Source of the DNA: Longimicrobiales bacterium | Lineage (GTDB): Bacteria > Gemmatimonadota > Gemmatimonadetes > Longimicrobiales > Gaopeijiaceae | DNA length: 64,000 nucleotides | NCBI GenBank assembly: GCA_028823235.1 | Contig: JAPKBW010000002.1 | Span: 62,001 to 126,000, forward strand | Reading direction: 5' to 3' | Shown: piece by piece, positions 33,690-41,877 of the stretch | Layout: each line of letters starts with the position of its first letter | How positions within the stretch are numbered: the first letter of the stretch is position 1 | Notes under the pieces: model-generated | The model's database searches: none | Seen by the model: only the letters and a program-made list of their open reading frames with translations | Told to the model about the DNA's origin: nothing | Made by a program: the position numbers and the translations under genes

Positions 33690-36290
33690 ATGAGTGACGA
33701 GCTCGAGCTCGGAGGTAGTGAAGGGGGGGGACAGACTGTCCTGGCCCGCCTGCTCGAAGACGAAATGAGAGAGTCGTTCATCGACTACTCGATGAGCGTA
33801 ATCGTCCAGCGAGCCCTCCCCGATGTGCGCGACGGCCTGAAGCCGGTCCACCGACGCATTCTGTATGCGATGAGCCAGGCGGGCCTGAGCCCGGGGCGCG
33901 CCTACAGGAAGTCTGCGACGGTCGTCGGTGAAGTGCTCGGTAAGTACCATCCCCATGGTGACTCCGCGGTTTACGACTCTATGGTGCGCATGGTGCAGGA
34001 CTTCTCCCTGCGCTATCCGCTGGTCGATGGACAGGGAAATTTCGGTTCTGTCGACGGAGATTCAGCAGCGGCGTATCGGTACACGGAAGCGCGCCTCAAA
34101 CCGTTGGCCACCGAACTGCTGGCAGACATCGAGAAAGAGACTGTCCGCTTCGCAGAAAATTTCGATGGCAGCCACCAGGAGCCGACGGTCCTGCCGGCCC
34201 GAGTTCCAAACCTGCTCATCAACGGCTCGTCAGGTATCGCCGTTGGAATGGCGACGAACATTCCGCCCCATAATCTCCGTGAGATCGTCAACGCCACTAC
34301 GGCGCTGATCGTGGACCCGGACCTCCCTCAGGAAGAGTTGGAGTCGATCGTTACCGGGCCAGATTTCCCGACCGGCGGGTTCATCTGCGGGACCGAAGGG
34401 ATCCGAGACGCATACCGCACGGGCCGCGGTCGGGTGGTCATGCGCGCTCGTGCAGAGATCGAACAGATCGACGCGAACTCCGAGCGGATCGTTGTGACCG
34501 AGATCCCGTTCATGGTGAACAAGTCGCGCCTCATCGAGCAGATCGCACAGCTCGTCCGCGACAAGAAACTCACCGACATTCGCGACATGCGGGACGAGTC
34601 CGATCGCGACGGTATGCGTATCGTAATCGAGCTCAAGCGTGACTCCGTGCCGGAAATCGTGCTGAATCGACTGTACAAGCACACGCAGATGCAGTCGACG
34701 TTCGGCGCCAACATGTTGGCGCTTGTCGATGGCGAGCCAAAGGTCATGGGGCTGCGGGAAATGCTCCTGCACTTCATCACCCATCGACTCGTCGTCATCG
34801 TCAAGCGGAGCGAGTTCGATCTCCGGAAAGCGCAGGATCGCGAGCACATTCTCGAAGGCCTCAAGATCGCCGTCGATAACATCGACGAGGTCATCAAGGT
34901 CATCCGAGGGTCCAAGGACACGGAAACCGCCTCCTCCGAGTTGCAGGAGAGCTTCGAGCTGTCCGAACGGCAGGCCAAGGCGATCCTGGACATGCGACTC
35001 GCGAGGCTTACCGGCCTCGAAATCGAGAAGCTCGAAGAGGAGCTGGCGGAGGTCCAGGCGGTCATCACCGAGCTTCAGAGGATCCTGGGTTCGGAGGAGG
35101 TCCGGATGGGCATCCTCAATGACGAGCTCGAAGAGGTCTCAGCGAAATACGGTGACGACCGCAGGAGCGAGATTGTCCATGCGATCGGGGCCTTCAACGT
35201 CGAAGATCTGATCGTCGAGGAAGACATGGTCGTGACCGTATCTCATCAGGGATACGTGAAGCGTCTTCCGGTCCACACCTATCGGGCCCAGCGCAGAGGT
35301 GGGCGGGGCCTCCGAGGGATGGACACCAAGGCCGAAGATTGGGTCGAGCATCTCTTCGTCGCGTCGACCCACGACTACGTGATGATCTTCACGCGTCGGG
35401 GCCAGTGCTACTGGAAGAAGGTTTGGGAGATCCCGGTCGGCAGTCGTATTTCACGTGGAAAGCCGATCGTGAACCTTCTGAACCTCGGTCCGGATGAGCG
35501 GATCGCGGCGGTCGTCCCGGTGCGTGAGTTCAGCGAGGACCGGTACCTCATTTTCGGCACTCGCCTGGGTGTGGTGAAGAAGACGGCACTGTCCGCGTAT
35601 GGGAACGTGCGCACCGTGGGGCTCAACGCGATCAACATCATGGAAGGCGATGAGTTGATTGAGGTGCGCGTCACGTCGGACGGAGACGAGATCCTCATCG
35701 CGAGTCGAAAAGGCATGGCCATCCGCTTCAACGAAGCTGACGCGCGGCCGATGGGACGTGCGACGGGCGGTGTTCGCGGACTCAGGCTCAAGGAAGGAGA
35801 TGAGGTCGTCGGGATGGTTGTCGCGCGCGAGGACTCGACTATTCTGGCCGTGTCCGAGCATGGACTCGGCAAGCGTACCGAGCTTTCCCAGTACCGCCAC
35901 CAGAAGCGCGGCGGGTCCGGAGTCATCAATCTTAAGGTCTCCGAGAAGACCGGTGAGGTGGTAGCGGTACGTGCCGTGGACGAAGGTGAACAGCTGATGA
36001 TGATCACGAAGAAGGGTGTTGTGAATCGCCAGCACGTTTCAGCGATCCGCGTAATCGGCCGAGCGACTCAAGGCGTGAAGCTGATGAATCTGGACGACGG
36101 TGACGTCGTTGTAGACGTGGCCCGCGTGGTCATCGACGACGGACACGATGAGGAGCTCGACGGCGAGGGCGGATCGATCGAAGCCGACGAGACAGTCGCC
36201 CCGGTGAATGACCAAGCTGATTCGGCCGCAGCACCCGACGATGGTGATCCTGAATCGGAGGCGAGTAACGAAGACACCGACGAGTCATGA
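33690..36290 (+). CDS. gyrA: DNA gyrase subunit A
   Basis: GyrA is the DNA-cutting subunit of the type IIA topoisomerase that adds negative supercoils. The 866-residue product from ATG 33690 (GGAAG upstream) has the quinolone-resistance region [15 protein letters not shown] with wild-type Ser and Asp, and the catalytic tyrosine in AYRYTEARL (about 130). The tower and coiled coil follow, then the C-terminal beta-pinwheel with the GyrA box QRRGGRG (about 533), which distinguishes gyrase from topoisomerase IV. An acidic tail ([17 protein letters not shown]) ends the chain. Its TGA overlaps the start of the dehydratase gene (ATGA, 36287). Confidence 0.97.
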   Translation: MSDELELGGSEGGGQTVLARLLEDEMRESFIDYSMSVIVQRALPDVRDGLKPVHRRILYAMSQAGLSPGRAYRKSATVVGEVLGKYHPHGDSAVYDSMVRMVQDFSLRYPLVDGQGNFGSVDGDSAAAYRYTEARLKPLATELLADIEKETVRFAENFDGSHQEPTVLPARVPNLLINGSSGIAVGMATNIPPHNLREIVNATTALIVDPDLPQEELESIVTGPDFPTGGFICGTEGIRDAYRTGRGRVVMRARAEIEQIDANSERIVVTEIPFMVNKSRLIEQIAQLVRDKKLTDIRDMRDESDRDGMRIVIELKRDSVPEIVLNRLYKHTQMQSTFGANMLALVDGEPKVMGLREMLLHFITHRLVVIVKRSEFDLRKAQDREHILEGLKIAVDNIDEVIKVIRGSKDTETASSELQESFELSERQAKAILDMRLARLTGLEIEKLEEELAEVQAVITELQRILGSEEVRMGILNDELEEVSAKYGDDRRSEIVHAIGAFNVEDLIVEEDMVVTVSHQGYVKRLPVHTYRAQRRGGRGLRGMDTKAEDWVEHLFVASTHDYVMIFTRRGQCYWKKVWEIPVGSRISRGKPIVNLLNLGPDERIAAVVPVREFSEDRYLIFGTRLGVVKKTALSAYGNVRTVGLNAINIMEGDELIEVRVTSDGDEILIASRKGMAIRFNEADARPMGRATGGVRGLRLKEGDEVVGMVVAREDSTILAVSEHGLGKRTELSQYRHQKRGGSGVINLKVSEKTGEVVAVRAVDEGEQLMMITKKGVVNRQHVSAIRVIGRATQGVKLMNLDDGDVVVDVARVVIDDGHDEELDGEGGSIEADETVAPVNDQADSAAAPDDGDPESEASNEDTDES

Positions 36291-37261
36291 GCGGCGTCGT
36301 TCAGGGCGAGGGGCTCGTTGGGCTGACCGAGATCAAGGCGGCTTCACGACGCCTTGCGGGTATCATCGTGCCGACTCCTCTGATCCCTGCCGACGTCATC
36401 TCGGAGCGCATCGGAGCTCAGGTTCGTCTCAAGTGCGAGAACCTGCAGCGTGCAGGGTCGTTCAAGATTCGTGGCGCTTTCAATTTCATCTCGCAGCTCT
36501 CCGATGATCAGGTAAGTGCTGGCATTATCACCTACTCGTCTGGAAACCATGCCCAGGCTGTGGCTCTGGCTGGAAAGCTCAGGGGACTTCGCGTGGTCGT
36601 CGTGATGCCGACCACCGCCCCGAAGGTGAAGCGTGATGGAGCGGAGCGACTCGGAGCAGAGGTGGTGTTTGAGGGGACGACTTCAGTCGAACGTCGAGCT
36701 CGGGCCGAGGAGATCGCTGAGCGCGAAGACCTGGTGGTCATTCCACCGTTCGATCACCGTCACATAATTGCCGGACAGGGCACGGTTGGCTTAGAGATCG
36801 CTCGCGACTGGGCGGACGTCGATATTGTCTTGGCGCCGATCGGAGGAGGGGGCCTCGCGAGTGGTGTCGCCGCTGCAGTGAAGCGGATGTTACCGTCGGC
36901 CAAGGTGATCGGTGTCGAGCCAGTAGGGGCGGCATCGATGCGCAATGCGCTCGACAACGGCTCTCCGACACTCCTCCACGAGATCGACACCATCGCCGAT
37001 GGTCTGGCCCCTGTGATCGCCGGGGAGCTCACCTTCGAGCATGCTCGTGACCTCATTGATGATGTCGTCCTGGTCGACGATGAGGCGATTCGAGCCGCGA
37101 CTGAAGTCCTCGTCGGACGTCACAAGCTCATAGTCGAATACAGCGGCGCAGCAACGACCGCTGCGCTCCTGTCCGGGAAGGTCGACGTGAAGGGCGGTCG
37201 CGTGGCGGCAGTGATTAGCGGTGGGAACCTAGACCCGTCCATCCTCGCCAGCCTGACCTGA
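36287..37261 (+). CDS. PLP-dependent threonine/serine dehydratase
   Basis: This 324-residue fold-type II PLP enzyme deaminates threonine to 2-oxobutanoate (or serine to pyruvate). Visible motifs are [11 protein letters not shown] with the Schiff-base lysine near residue 60, [11 protein letters not shown], the PLP-phosphate loop GGGGLASGV, and VISGGNLDP near the end. It lacks the C-terminal ACT-like regulatory domain of full-length IlvA, so it resembles the catabolic TdcB/serine-racemase group. It is translationally coupled to gyrA, an unusual neighbour. It might serve isoleucine synthesis if no other ilvA exists; this cannot be seen here. Confidence 0.9.
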   Translation: MSGVVQGEGLVGLTEIKAASRRLAGIIVPTPLIPADVISERIGAQVRLKCENLQRAGSFKIRGAFNFISQLSDDQVSAGIITYSSGNHAQAVALAGKLRGLRVVVVMPTTAPKVKRDGAERLGAEVVFEGTTSVERRARAEEIAEREDLVVIPPFDHRHIIAGQGTVGLEIARDWADVDIVLAPIGGGGLASGVAAAVKRMLPSAKVIGVEPVGAASMRNALDNGSPTLLHEIDTIADGLAPVIAGELTFEHARDLIDDVVLVDDEAIRAATEVLVGRHKLIVEYSGAATTAALLSGKVDVKGGRVAAVISGGNLDPSILASLT

Positions 37262-37298
37262 TCGGGCTTCGGTCTCCCTCTCACACGACCGGCCGCAA

Positions 37299-37982
37299 AT
37301 GCGCCGCATCATTCTCTTCGATATCGACGGTACGCTGATCCGCGGCGGACCTGCCAAACACTCCTTCGTGGATGCCATGGTGGAGACATATGGCATGCCT
37401 GGGGACTTCGAACGCGTGAGTTTTGCGGGGAAGACCGACCCTCAGATCGCACGGGAACTCTTGGCCGGAGCCGGGATCGGCCACACACAGATCCTCGATG
37501 GACTCGACCTGTTGTTCGAGCGATACCTCGTCAATCTCGAAGCGCGCCTGCCCGCCGACCCGGTCACCGTGCTGCCTGGCGTTCCCGAGCTGCTCGATGC
37601 CCTGGACGATGTCGACGACGTTGGTGTTGGTCTGCTGACGGGAAACGTGGTCGGTGGGGCGCGGCTGAAGCTTAGCTCTGGTGGTCTATGGGAGCGGTTC
37701 ACCTTCGGCAGCTATGGATCTGACCACGCCGAGCGGGACGAGCTTCCGGCAATCGCAATTCAGCGAGCCCGCGACTTGTGGGGAGAGCGAGTGGCTGCGG
37801 AGCATGCTGTGGTCGTTGGAGACACGCCGAAGGACGTTCAGTGTGGTCGGGCGGGGGGCACCCGCACTCTCGCGGTGGCGACTGGAGGCTTCACGATTGC
37901 AGAGCTTGCAACGCACGAACCGGATCACTTACTTGAAAATATGAGTGACACGGAGCGGGTGGTCGAACTACTGATTGCTTGA
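37299..37982 (+). CDS. HAD-family phosphatase (phosphoglycolate phosphatase-like)
   Basis: This 227-residue cytosolic protein has the four HAD motifs: FDIDGTL (about 7-13, nucleophile Asp), a threonine in GLLTGN, a lysine in the middle region and the acidic GDTPKDVQCGR. The helical cap follows motif 1 (KHSFVDAMVETYG), as in phosphoglycolate or pyrophosphatase-type hydrolases. The substrate is unknown. The gene starts 37 bases after the dehydratase stop, so it belongs to the gyrA operon. Confidence 0.85.
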   Translation: MRRIILFDIDGTLIRGGPAKHSFVDAMVETYGMPGDFERVSFAGKTDPQIARELLAGAGIGHTQILDGLDLLFERYLVNLEARLPADPVTVLPGVPELLDALDDVDDVGVGLLTGNVVGGARLKLSSGGLWERFTFGSYGSDHAERDELPAIAIQRARDLWGERVAAEHAVVVGDTPKDVQCGRAGGTRTLAVATGGFTIAELATHEPDHLLENMSDTERVVELLIA

Positions 37983-37989
37983 TCGAATG

Positions 37990-38015
37990 AGGTGACGGAA
38001 ATATTTTCCTCACCT
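37990..38015 (+). promoter_or_regulatory. Strong hairpin after the HAD gene
   Basis: AGGTGA (37990-37995) pairs with TCACCT (38010-38015), and GGAAA (37997-38001) with TTTCC (38005-38009), leaving a one-base bulge and a TAT loop. This gives an 11-bp stem just after the HAD stop. No T run follows, so a classical terminator is doubtful; it may cap transcripts or be an operator. Confidence 0.35.
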
Positions 38016-38042
38016 AAACGAATGTTTGACAGCTGTATCACT

Positions 38043-38060
38043 GCCACTCTGGAGAGTGGC
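38043..38060. promoter_or_regulatory. Perfect 8-bp inverted repeat upstream of dsbA-like gene
   Basis: GCCACTCT (38043-38050) and AGAGTGGC (38053-38060) form a perfect palindrome with a two-base centre. It lies 12 bases downstream of a TTGACA-like hexamer (38026-38031), at roughly the -10 position, 55 bases before the DsbA-like gene. The placement suggests a repressor operator over a promoter. No -10 box of good quality is visible. Confidence 0.4.
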
Positions 38061-38114
38061 GTGACAAAACACTGAGGCTCGATTGCTACGAGACCTCTTA
38101 AGGGAGAACGAGAC

Positions 38115-38855
38115 GTGTCCAGAGGCGAAGATCGACGACAGGCGCGGGAAACCGAGTCCGAAATGAAGAAGTTCTACTACCTCTTCGCAGCGGTGGCCGT
38201 GATCGGCATCGGCGCCGTGGCGTACAACGTAGGGAACGGCATGTTCGGTAGCGCAGTTTCTGCGCCGATCGAGCTCGACCTTGGGAACGACGAAGCGCTC
38301 GTAGAGCTCGCGCAGGGCGTCGAGAAGGGTGACGCGGATGCCCCTGTGACGATCGTCGAGTTCGGTGACTTTCAGTGCCCTGGATGCGGATCATTCGCGC
38401 TTTCCGTGAAGCCACAGCTTGACGGTACGATCGTCGCGTCTGGTCAAGCGAAGTTCGTTTTCTATGACTTTCCCATCGTCTCGATTCACCCCAACGCTTT
38501 CCTCGCTGCCCGTGCGGCGCGCTGCGCGGAGGACCAGGACAAGTATTGGGAGTATCACGAGACGCTCTTCAGGCATCAGGCTCGATGGGCGACGGCATCC
38601 ATGCCGTCGAGTGCCTTCGAGGACTATGCGAGTGACGTAGGGCTGGACGGCGGCGATTTCTCCGCGTGCCTGAGTAGCGACAAATACGCGGACGTCGTTA
38701 CCGCGAACATGGAGCTGGGTACGCGCATGGGTGTCAGCGGTACGCCAAGCATCTTCATCAACTTCAATGGTCAGACCCGTCGACTGAGCCGGTTCGATTT
38801 CGAGAGCATTCAACAGGAAATCGCGAACATGACTGGCACGGAAGGCACGAACTGA
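38115..38855 (+). CDS. DsbA-family thiol-disulfide oxidoreductase, membrane-anchored
   Basis: This 246-residue protein starts at GTG 38115 (GGGAG site 8 bases upstream). A basic tail and one membrane helix (YYLFAAVAVIGIGAVAYNVG) anchor it, leaving a thioredoxin-fold domain outside. The active-site CPGC lies at about residues 88-91 in FGDFQCPGCGSFA, and the cis-proline loop GVSGTPSIFI follows near 210. DsbA-type proteins put disulfide bonds into exported proteins. The next gene is a VKOR, the usual re-oxidising partner in bacteria without DsbB, so the pair is a self-contained disulfide-forming module. All three genes from here are in one operon. Confidence 0.92.
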   Translation: MSRGEDRRQARETESEMKKFYYLFAAVAVIGIGAVAYNVGNGMFGSAVSAPIELDLGNDEALVELAQGVEKGDADAPVTIVEFGDFQCPGCGSFALSVKPQLDGTIVASGQAKFVFYDFPIVSIHPNAFLAARAARCAEDQDKYWEYHETLFRHQARWATASMPSSAFEDYASDVGLDGGDFSACLSSDKYADVVTANMELGTRMGVSGTPSIFINFNGQTRRLSRFDFESIQQEIANMTGTEGTN

Positions 38856-38871
38856 TCAACTGGGTTCAGGC

Positions 38872-39363
38872 GTGACAGATCTCGCGAGCGAAACGTCGCC
38901 GACTGACCCGGTCGGGGGCGTTGTGGCTCCGCCCACGAATCGAATGGTCATCGCGATTCTGGCACTCATCGGCTTGTGCGTGGCGCTCTACCTCTGGGCG
39001 CACAACGCGGGACTCACCGGCCCCATAGTTTGCGGTGTGGGTGACTGCGCGACCGTTCAGTCGTCCGAGTATGCCACCATTGGGCCGATACCCGTTTCGT
39101 CCATCGGCGTGTTCGGGTACATCGTCGTTTTGGCTCTGAGCTTCGTCGGGCTACAACCGGCCCACCGTGATTCCGCTCTGATTGGTGGGTTGCTGTTGAC
39201 TGGATCTGGAGGAGGGGTCGTCTTCTCTGGCTGGCTCACCTACCTCGAGGCGTTCGTCATCAACGCGTGGTGCCAGTACTGCGTGATCTCAGCGATTCTG
39301 ATCACGCTTATCTTCCTAGCCTCGCTTCCTGAAATACCGCGACTGCGCGGAGGCACTTCGTGA
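38872..39363 (+). CDS. Vitamin K epoxide reductase (VKOR) family protein
   Basis: This 163-residue membrane protein has four predicted helices. The loop pair is CGVGDC (about 53-58), and the quinone-side active site is WCQYC (about 131-135), with Ser after CATVQ as in VKOR proteins. Bacterial VKOR oxidises DsbA and passes electrons to quinone. Start GTG 38872, 16 bases after the DsbA-like stop. Unlike DsbA-VKOR fusions, both proteins are separate here. Its TGA overlaps the next start. Confidence 0.9.
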   Translation: MTDLASETSPTDPVGGVVAPPTNRMVIAILALIGLCVALYLWAHNAGLTGPIVCGVGDCATVQSSEYATIGPIPVSSIGVFGYIVVLALSFVGLQPAHRDSALIGGLLLTGSGGGVVFSGWLTYLEAFVINAWCQYCVISAILITLIFLASLPEIPRLRGGTS

Positions 39364-39554
39364 GTGACTGCACCGTGAAGGTTCGACTTCTCTTTGTAGA
39401 TGACGGTGAATACCACCATGAGACCGTCGAAATTCCAGCCGCATCGGCTGATCGATACGATCGGCTGATCGACTGCTTCCTCGAGGACACCGATGTCATG
39501 AAGAAGCTCTTCGTGGACGTCGGTCGACTGGTCTCCGCTCGCATCGAAGACTAG
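39360..39554 (+). CDS. Small acidic hypothetical protein
   Basis: This 64-residue protein starts at GTG 39360, which overlaps the VKOR stop (GTGA), and begins MSDCTVKVRLLFVDDGEYHH. It is acidic, with a beta-hairpin and an amphipathic helix (RYDRLIDCFLEDTDV) and two cysteines. It carries no signal or known family. Tight coupling suggests it belongs to the disulfide module or is regulated with it. Its TAG overlaps the stop of the DUF402 gene (CTAG, 39551-39554). Confidence 0.7.
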   Translation: MSDCTVKVRLLFVDDGEYHHETVEIPAASADRYDRLIDCFLEDTDVMKKLFVDVGRLVSARIED

Positions 39555-40108
39555 GGAGCAGAAAGTTCCTTAAGGACGCGCTCGAGCGTCCAATCAGCCA
39601 CGATCGGCGGTGGCCATAGCCCCCGTCGGTGCCGTCCGATGATCTGCTCGGCCTCCCAACGCGCGCGATCCGCCGTCTCCTGGTCGATGTGCTTCTGGGC
39701 AACGCCTTCCAGAAATTCGTCTTCGTCGAGCAGTTCGCTCACATCGGTTGGCGACACCCAGACGTCCAGCCAGAGATCGGTCGTGTGCCAGATGGGCCCG
39801 TCGATCACGGGCGGGGTCAGAATGTTCGCGTACACTCCGGTAAATGATCCGTCGGCACGGTGGAATCGACCGATGTCGTGCCACATATCCGGGAAGGTGA
39901 ACCACACAGCGCGGGAGCCTGTTTCAAGCACGATCTCCCCGTTCACCTGCACCGGTTGTTCCAGTTCCAGGGGTTCCGACACGGTGACAATGACGTCGTC
40001 CTGCTCGTGCACGACTTGCTGCACGTAGACACGAAGACGGTCAGGCGGACGGCGATAGTGAATCGCGATCAGGGGGTGTTCAGGCACGTTCGGTGGCGAT
40101 TCGCTCAA
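39551..40108 (-). CDS. DUF402 domain protein
   Basis: This 185-residue cytosolic protein carries the DUF402 fold from about 20 to 160. Key parts are AVWFTFPDMWHDIGRFHRAD, FTGVYANILTPPVI and WHTTDLWLDVWV, with acidic residues clustered near the presumed metal site (TTDLWLDVWVSP). Characterised relatives are nucleotide or nucleoside-diphosphate hydrolases, so a phosphohydrolase role is the best guess. Its start overlaps the 3' end of the XdhC-type gene by 29 bases, making it the last gene of the five-gene operon that begins with the fatty-acid enzyme at 44093. Confidence 0.8.
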   Translation of the reverse strand: MSESPPNVPEHPLIAIHYRRPPDRLRVYVQQVVHEQDDVIVTVSEPLELEQPVQVNGEIVLETGSRAVWFTFPDMWHDIGRFHRADGSFTGVYANILTPPVIDGPIWHTTDLWLDVWVSPTDVSELLDEDEFLEGVAQKHIDQETADRARWEAEQIIGRHRRGLWPPPIVADWTLERVLKELSAP

Positions 40109-40418
40109 CGAACACGTCCATCACGCCGCCACATACCGCGGGGCTCCACGTCGTGAAATCTTCGGTGAGGTCGACGCGCACACGTTCAGACGCCCCAGAG
40201 TCGAGCACGCGATAGGCTGACTCGATGACCTCTGCCTCACCACATCCACCGCCGACCGTTCCCGTGAGGCCGTTCTCCGGATCGACCAGCATCCGGGCGC
40301 CTACCTTCCGCGGAGTAGATCCCCGTGTGCTCACGATGGTCGCAAGCACGCACGAGCGCCCTGCAGCGCTCGCTTCTGCCAGCGCCCCCGCGAGCGTGCG
40401 ATCATCTTCGTGCGTCAT
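40080..40418 (-). CDS. XdhC/CoxI-domain protein (stand-alone)
   Basis: This 112-residue protein is essentially one XdhC_CoxI domain: VLATIVSTRGSTPRKVGARM, then TGTVGGGCGEAEVIESA with the conserved cysteine, and a C-terminal VCGGVMDVFVE. In XdhC, this region handles molybdenum cofactor and its sulfur during maturation of molybdenum hydroxylases. Here it lacks the Rossmann half, which the next gene upstream supplies in its own polypeptide. It overlaps the upstream gene by 4 bases and DUF402 by 29. Confidence 0.85.
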   Translation of the reverse strand: MTHEDDRTLAGALAEASAAGRSCVLATIVSTRGSTPRKVGARMLVDPENGLTGTVGGGCGEAEVIESAYRVLDSGASERVRVDLTEDFTTWSPAVCGGVMDVFVERIATERA

Positions 40419-41269
40419 GAATCGTCCTGTTCATCGTCATCCGTGCTCGTCGGCTCAGGCGCGTCAAAAAATCGCTCAGCGACTCGCTCGACTCCCTTTA
40501 GCGGGAGCCCCGTACCGCCACGATCGAGCATGATCAGCTCTGCCGCCACCGCGACTGCGATTTCTTCGGGTGTCTCTGCCCCGATGTCGAGACCGACCGG
40601 AGCGTGAATCCGATCGATCAGGTGGCGCTCGACGCCCTCGTCGATGAGTTGCACATAGGTAGCCCGCACTCGACGTCGACTGCCGATCATCCCAATGTAT
40701 GCCGGCGCCGGATCGGTCCGGAGCGCCCGAATCAGGCACTCGTAGTCGTATTTGTGGCCTCTGGTCACGAGCAATAGGTGAGAGCGCTCATGGAGGACGA
40801 CGTCGGCGAACGGGTCTGAGAAGTCGGCACGTACCAGACGATCCGCGTCAGGGAACCGCTCCCGCGTTGCGAAGTCCGGCCGGTCGTCGAGCACGATCAC
40901 ACGGTACCCGAGCAGTGCGCCGATGTGGGCCATCGGTTGAGCGATGTGGCCGGCCCCGACAACCAGTAGCTCCTTGATTGGTCGACGCACCTCCAGATAC
41001 AGCTCGACGATGCCGAGCCCTTCGACCTCGACGGTGCGCAAGCCATCCTGGACACGCAGATCCGACCGAGCAGCGGACATGAGTGCGCTGGCATCTTCGT
41101 TCAGCGGTGGTGTGCCAAGGTCGCCAACCTCGATGTCGCCTTGCAGTCGTCGTCGCCCGAGTAGGTGAGCATGATCACACGCGACGACGGTAACGCCGAC
41201 AGCGGTGCGCCCTTGCTCCGCAGCGGAGAGAAGAGACGCCGAGACTTCAGCTGCGGAGATCGCGCTCAT
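40415..41269 (-). CDS. XdhC-family protein with Rossmann domain
   Basis: This 284-residue protein has a divergent XdhC-like first 90 residues without the conserved cysteine, and a C-terminal Rossmann domain from about 95 (LLVVGAGHIAQPMAHIGALL, VIVLDDRPDFA, VTRGHKYDYECLIRAL, YIGMIGSRRR). XdhC binds molybdenum cofactor and hands it to xanthine-dehydrogenase-type enzymes. The split from the 112-residue partner suggests the two proteins act as a complex. It overlaps MocA and the smaller XdhC gene by 4 bases each. No Mo hydroxylase gene is visible in the window. Confidence 0.87.
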   Translation of the reverse strand: MSAISAAEVSASLLSAAEQGRTAVGVTVVACDHAHLLGRRRLQGDIEVGDLGTPPLNEDASALMSAARSDLRVQDGLRTVEVEGLGIVELYLEVRRPIKELLVVGAGHIAQPMAHIGALLGYRVIVLDDRPDFATRERFPDADRLVRADFSDPFADVVLHERSHLLLVTRGHKYDYECLIRALRTDPAPAYIGMIGSRRRVRATYVQLIDEGVERHLIDRIHAPVGLDIGAETPEEIAVAVAAELIMLDRGGTGLPLKGVERVAERFFDAPEPTSTDDDEQDDS

Positions 41270-41877
41270 GGGGCCTGATCATTTCCGTTGGATCGGAGCA
41301 GTTCGTAGTCGGCGGGTGTGTCGACATCCGTGATCACAGTGGCATCAGGCCAGTCCACGATTCGCGCCCGGTCGAGGTATCGATGAACGACGATCCGTGC
41401 TCCGCCCTCTAGTGCCGGGTCGACGAGTTCGTCGAAGAGCCTGCGTCGGAAGAGCGCAGGATGCCCCCGCTTCGCGCCATGGACGGGCAGTGTAAGAGGC
41501 GCGTCGGACTCAACGGCCGCATCGATCAGTCGTGAGACCGTCTGGGCCTCGACGAGCGGATAGTCGAGTGGCAGGTAAGCAATCCCATCGGTTTCCGGCG
41601 AAGCGGCTCTAATGGCGAGCCTGAGGGAAGTGATCGGGCCCTCGCCTGGGTCCGGATTTCTTACGACCGTGGCTCCGGTTCGTTCCGCCTCCCTCATGAC
41701 GAGGACGTCAGTCTCGTCGACGATCACATAAACGGGGTCACAGCCGCCGTCGCGAAGCGCCCGGACCGCGCGCTCCAGAAAGCTGGAGTCGCCGAGCATG
41801 AGTGCGGCCTTCGGAGATCCCATCCGGCGAGAGACCCCGGAAGCCGGCACTACACCCGCGAACCGAAGTGGATTCAC
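41266..41877 (-). CDS. MocA-like molybdenum cofactor nucleotidyltransferase
   Basis: This 203-residue protein has the MobA/MocA-type nucleotidyltransferase core. It opens VVPASGVSRRMGSPKAAL (P-loop-like, about 9-27) and has the metal-binding YLPLDYPLV near 100. MocA makes the cytosine dinucleotide form of the molybdenum cofactor from CTP and Mo-molybdopterin for Mo hydroxylases. CTP versus GTP selectivity cannot be judged. It is linked by 4-base overlaps to the XdhC genes and the fatty-acid enzyme. Confidence 0.82.
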   Translation of the reverse strand: MNPLRFAGVVPASGVSRRMGSPKAALMLGDSSFLERAVRALRDGGCDPVYVIVDETDVLVMREAERTGATVVRNPDPGEGPITSLRLAIRAASPETDGIAYLPLDYPLVEAQTVSRLIDAAVESDAPLTLPVHGAKRGHPALFRRRLFDELVDPALEGGARIVVHRYLDRARIVDWPDATVITDVDTPADYELLRSNGNDQAP

